Below, one piece after another: positions 62,009 to 64,000 of a stretch of 64,000 nt of DNA. The translations under genes were made by a program, and so were the position numbers. The notes below the pieces were generated by a model. It searched no databases. It was not told the DNA's origin and was given only the letters and a program-made list of their open reading frames with translations. Positions within the stretch are counted from its first letter, which is position 1, and every line of letters starts with the position of its first letter. Origin of the DNA: Dyella jiangningensis (GTDB lineage Bacteria > Pseudomonadota > Gammaproteobacteria > Xanthomonadales > Rhodanobacteraceae); the NCBI GenBank assembly GCA_000632805.1, contig CP007444.1, positions 1,860,001 to 1,924,000 on the forward strand, given 5' to 3'.

Positions 62009-63394
62009 TCAGTCCAACGCATCGAGCGCCACGCGCTCCAGGTGTTCGGGTACCCGCGCCGACCAGCCCAGCTCCCGTTCTATGCGTACGCGTAACGCGT
62101 CGGCCGCCTCGGCTTCGCCGTGGGTGACGTACACCTGGCGTGGAGCCTGCGGCGCGGTTCGCATCCACGCCAACAACTCATCGGCGTCTGCGTGAGCGGA
62201 GAAGGCATGCAATTGGACCACCTCCGCCCGAATTGATACGTCATGACCAAACATGCGCAGGCTGCGCGCGCCATTGGCCAGAGCCGCGCCTCGGGTGCCA
62301 CCGGCCTGGTAACCGGCCAAGACGATCGCGTTGCGCTCGTCCGGACCGAAGGCCTCAATGTGATGTAATACCCGTCCACCGGTGGCCATCCCACTGGCGG
62401 AGATGATCACCATGGGGCCATGACGCTCATTGAGTGCTTTGGACTCCTCGACGCTGTTGACGACCGTGGCAATGTCAAACATGCGCAGGCAATCGTCCGC
62501 TGATATGTGGTGTTCCTCATGGTGTGCGTGGTACAGCTGCGTGGCATTCGCCGCCATCGGACTATTGAGGAACACTGGCAGTTTCGGAATGTCGCCGCGC
62601 TGCTGCAGGCGCGCCAGATGCAACATGAGCGCTTGGGCTCGGCCCACCGCGAACGCCGGGATCACGACGATACCCCCGCGCGCTGCTACGCGCCGGACCA
62701 CCTCGCCCAATTCCTGCTCCGGATCCACCGCATCATGGATGCGATTGCCGTAGGTCGACTCGCACAGCAGGATGTCGCAGGCCGGCAAGGGTGAAGGCGG
62801 ATTCATCAGAGAATCATGCTGACGCCCCAAGTCACCGCTGAAATGTACCCGTTGACCGTGTACGGTCAGGGCGATGTGCGCGGCCCCAAGAATGTGGCCC
62901 GCGGGCAAAAAGCGCGCGGTGATCCCTGGTACGAGGGGAATCTCCTCCTGGTAAGCGTGGGGTACCAGGGACTCCAGACAGCGCTGCGCATCCTGTGCGG
63001 TGTACAGCGGCAAGGGCGTTTTGTGCTTGGAGTACCCACGGCGCGCGGCAAATCGTGCTTCTTCCTCGAGCAGGTGGCCGCTGTCGGGTAGCAATAGACC
63101 GCACAGGTCGACGGTGCCCGTAGTGGCGTGAATACGCCCTTGAAATCCCTGCCGAACAAGGGCCGGCAAGTAGCCGGAATGGTCCAAATGAGCGTGCGTC
63201 AGCACGACCGCATCAAGGAAGGCCGGTGGCACCGGAAAAGGAGCCCAATTGCGTTCGCGCAGCTGCTTGTAGCCTTGGAAGAGGCCGCAGTCGACCAACA
63301 CACGACGCCCCTCGGCTTCAATCAGGTAGCGGGAGCCAGTGACGGTGCCGGCGGCGCCAAGGAACTGTAGGGTCATCGGAATGGGTGCACTCAT
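62009..63394 (-). CDS. MBL-fold beta-CASP RNA-processing exonuclease
   Basis: 461 aa. The metallo-beta-lactamase motif is THAHLDHSG, with further metal ligands AGHILGAAH and SGDLGR. The beta-CASP part runs from about 205 to 370 (ESTYGNRIHD, IPAFAVGRAQ, SASGMATGGRVLHH), followed by the C-terminal HAFSAHADADEL. This is the YSH1/CPSF73-like bacterial family that cuts or trims RNA in the cytoplasm with two zinc ions. First gene of an operon with AMP phosphorylase and PRPP synthetase copies, a link that suggests RNA-derived nucleotides feed that pathway. Confidence 0.92.
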   Translation of the reverse strand: MSAPIPMTLQFLGAAGTVTGSRYLIEAEGRRVLVDCGLFQGYKQLRERNWAPFPVPPAFLDAVVLTHAHLDHSGYLPALVRQGFQGRIHATTGTVDLCGLLLPDSGHLLEEEARFAARRGYSKHKTPLPLYTAQDAQRCLESLVPHAYQEEIPLVPGITARFLPAGHILGAAHIALTVHGQRVHFSGDLGRQHDSLMNPPSPLPACDILLCESTYGNRIHDAVDPEQELGEVVRRVAARGGIVVIPAFAVGRAQALMLHLARLQQRGDIPKLPVFLNSPMAANATQLYHAHHEEHHISADDCLRMFDIATVVNSVEESKALNERHGPMVIISASGMATGGRVLHHIEAFGPDERNAIVLAGYQAGGTRGAALANGARSLRMFGHDVSIRAEVVQLHAFSAHADADELLAWMRTAPQAPRQVYVTHGEAEAADALRVRIERELGWSARVPEHLERVALDALD

Positions 63395-63469
63395 GTGATC
63401 ACTCCAGAGAAAGGCTTGGCCTCGCAGCGGTGGTGCATCGGCTATCGTGCTGGCCTACCGCGCTAGTCA

Positions 63470-63976
63470 TCAGGTCGCAGGATGTGCGGCAATCGACTGT
63501 TGCAAACGCGCCTCCACATCGGCCGGCAGTGAGGTACGCAGAATCCGGCCACCGGTGCCTTGCAGTTCCTGAATCACCCGGTCAGTCGTCATCGTATCCG
63601 CGAGCACGAAGAGCGCCGAGCAGCACGGCTCAACCTCGGAGCTAAGCTCGCGGACAAAATTGTCATCAATACCGTAGTCGCTCAAGCGCCCACTCAGTGC
63701 ACCCATGCCCGCGCCGGCCAGGCCGGCGATCACCATGCCCGGCAGGCCGGCAAAGATCAGGCCGATAAACGTGCCCCAAAATGCACCAGACCAGGCGCCG
63801 GCGGCGGCGAGGTTGACGGATTGCTGGAGAAACAGCTTGCCCTTGTCGTTGCGACGAACAATCACCGTATCTTGCAGTTCAATGAGGTACTCCCTCTCCA
63901 TATCCTGCAGTCTTGCCAGGGTTTGTGCAGCAGCCTCCGGTTGATGTTTGTAGATCACAGCAATTAGCGTTTTCAT
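63470..63976 (-). CDS. DUF1269 family membrane-associated protein
   Basis: 168 aa. The central Gly-rich hydrophobic hairpin GAWSGAFWGTFIGLIFAGLPGMVIAGLAGAGMGALSG and the flanking alpha/beta segments (DTVIVRRNDKGKLFLQQ; NFVRELSSEVEPCCSALFVL) define DUF1269. Function unknown. It is transcribed in the same direction as the RNase operon, 75 nt upstream, and may be its first gene. The ATG at 63976 follows GGAGAT. Confidence 0.88.
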   Translation of the reverse strand: MKTLIAVIYKHQPEAAAQTLARLQDMEREYLIELQDTVIVRRNDKGKLFLQQSVNLAAAGAWSGAFWGTFIGLIFAGLPGMVIAGLAGAGMGALSGRLSDYGIDDNFVRELSSEVEPCCSALFVLADTMTTDRVIQELQGTGGRILRTSLPADVEARLQQSIAAHPAT

Positions 63977-64000
63977 GTGGCATCTCCATGGAAGATGGGA

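Overview
The window reads as a chromosome segment of a high-GC gammaproteobacterium. The Xanthomonadales/Rhodanobacteraceae (Rhodanobacter or Dyella type) is my best guess, from the HiPIP, the dense overlapping operons and the overall gene style. That placement is inference; no rRNA, tRNA or other marker gene was seen.

Region 1 (1-35.4 kb) is a stress and low-oxygen island. It begins with a partial c-type cytochrome-porin gene (Cyc2-like, running off the left edge) divergent from a HiPIP. Then come an MgtA-type P-ATPase, a phosphoribosyltransferase-hydrolase fusion, Hsp20, an erythromycin-esterase-like protein, five universal stress proteins (two with tandem domains), CBS and BON proteins, a nitroreductase, two GNAT acetyltransferases, an AMP-phosphorylase-type DeoA with an archaeal-type PRPP synthetase, a phasin, a ribonucleotide-reductase-like protein without its catalytic cysteine, a Crp/Fnr regulator, a two-component system, a DevBCA-TolC-like exporter, DUF2252 and DUF4239 proteins, an ACP-FAAL-PlsC trifunctional enzyme and an OmpA-like lipoprotein. 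Gene content resembles, from memory, the low-oxygen-activated (lxa) locus of Burkholderia cenocepacia. Sixteen palindromes of the form YTGAB-N4-RTCAR lie in front of its transcription units. Nearly all have a NANNNT -10 hexamer starting 28.5 nt from the palindrome centre. This is the geometry of class II FNR-activated promoters, so the region looks like one regulon. None of these promoters is seen right of 33.6 kb. The regulator encoded inside the region (18291-19049) lacks the N-terminal cysteine cluster of oxygen-sensing FNR.

Region 2 (35.8-45.1 kb) starts with a periplasmic-sensor EAL protein whose 3' end runs into repeats that could be a transposon end. A Tn7-like transposition operon follows (TnsA-like, TnsB, TnsC, TniQ), more AT-rich than its surroundings. 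The TnsA-like protein has lost most of its catalytic residues. A structured, terminator-ended sequence on the minus strand precedes it and is a candidate small RNA.

Region 3 (45.1-59.3 kb) looks like accessory cargo. It holds a KfrA-like operon with its own operator cluster, a methyltransferase/CapK-PaaK ligase/TIGR04325 methyltransferase cassette, and a six-gene copper-silver efflux operon (CusCBA plus a small exported protein, an MFS transporter and a lipoprotein). Region 4 (59.6-64 kb) carries a second AMP phosphorylase/PRPP synthetase pair. There it sits behind a beta-CASP metallo-beta-lactamase RNase and a DUF1269 membrane protein, which suggests an RNA-to-PRPP salvage route.
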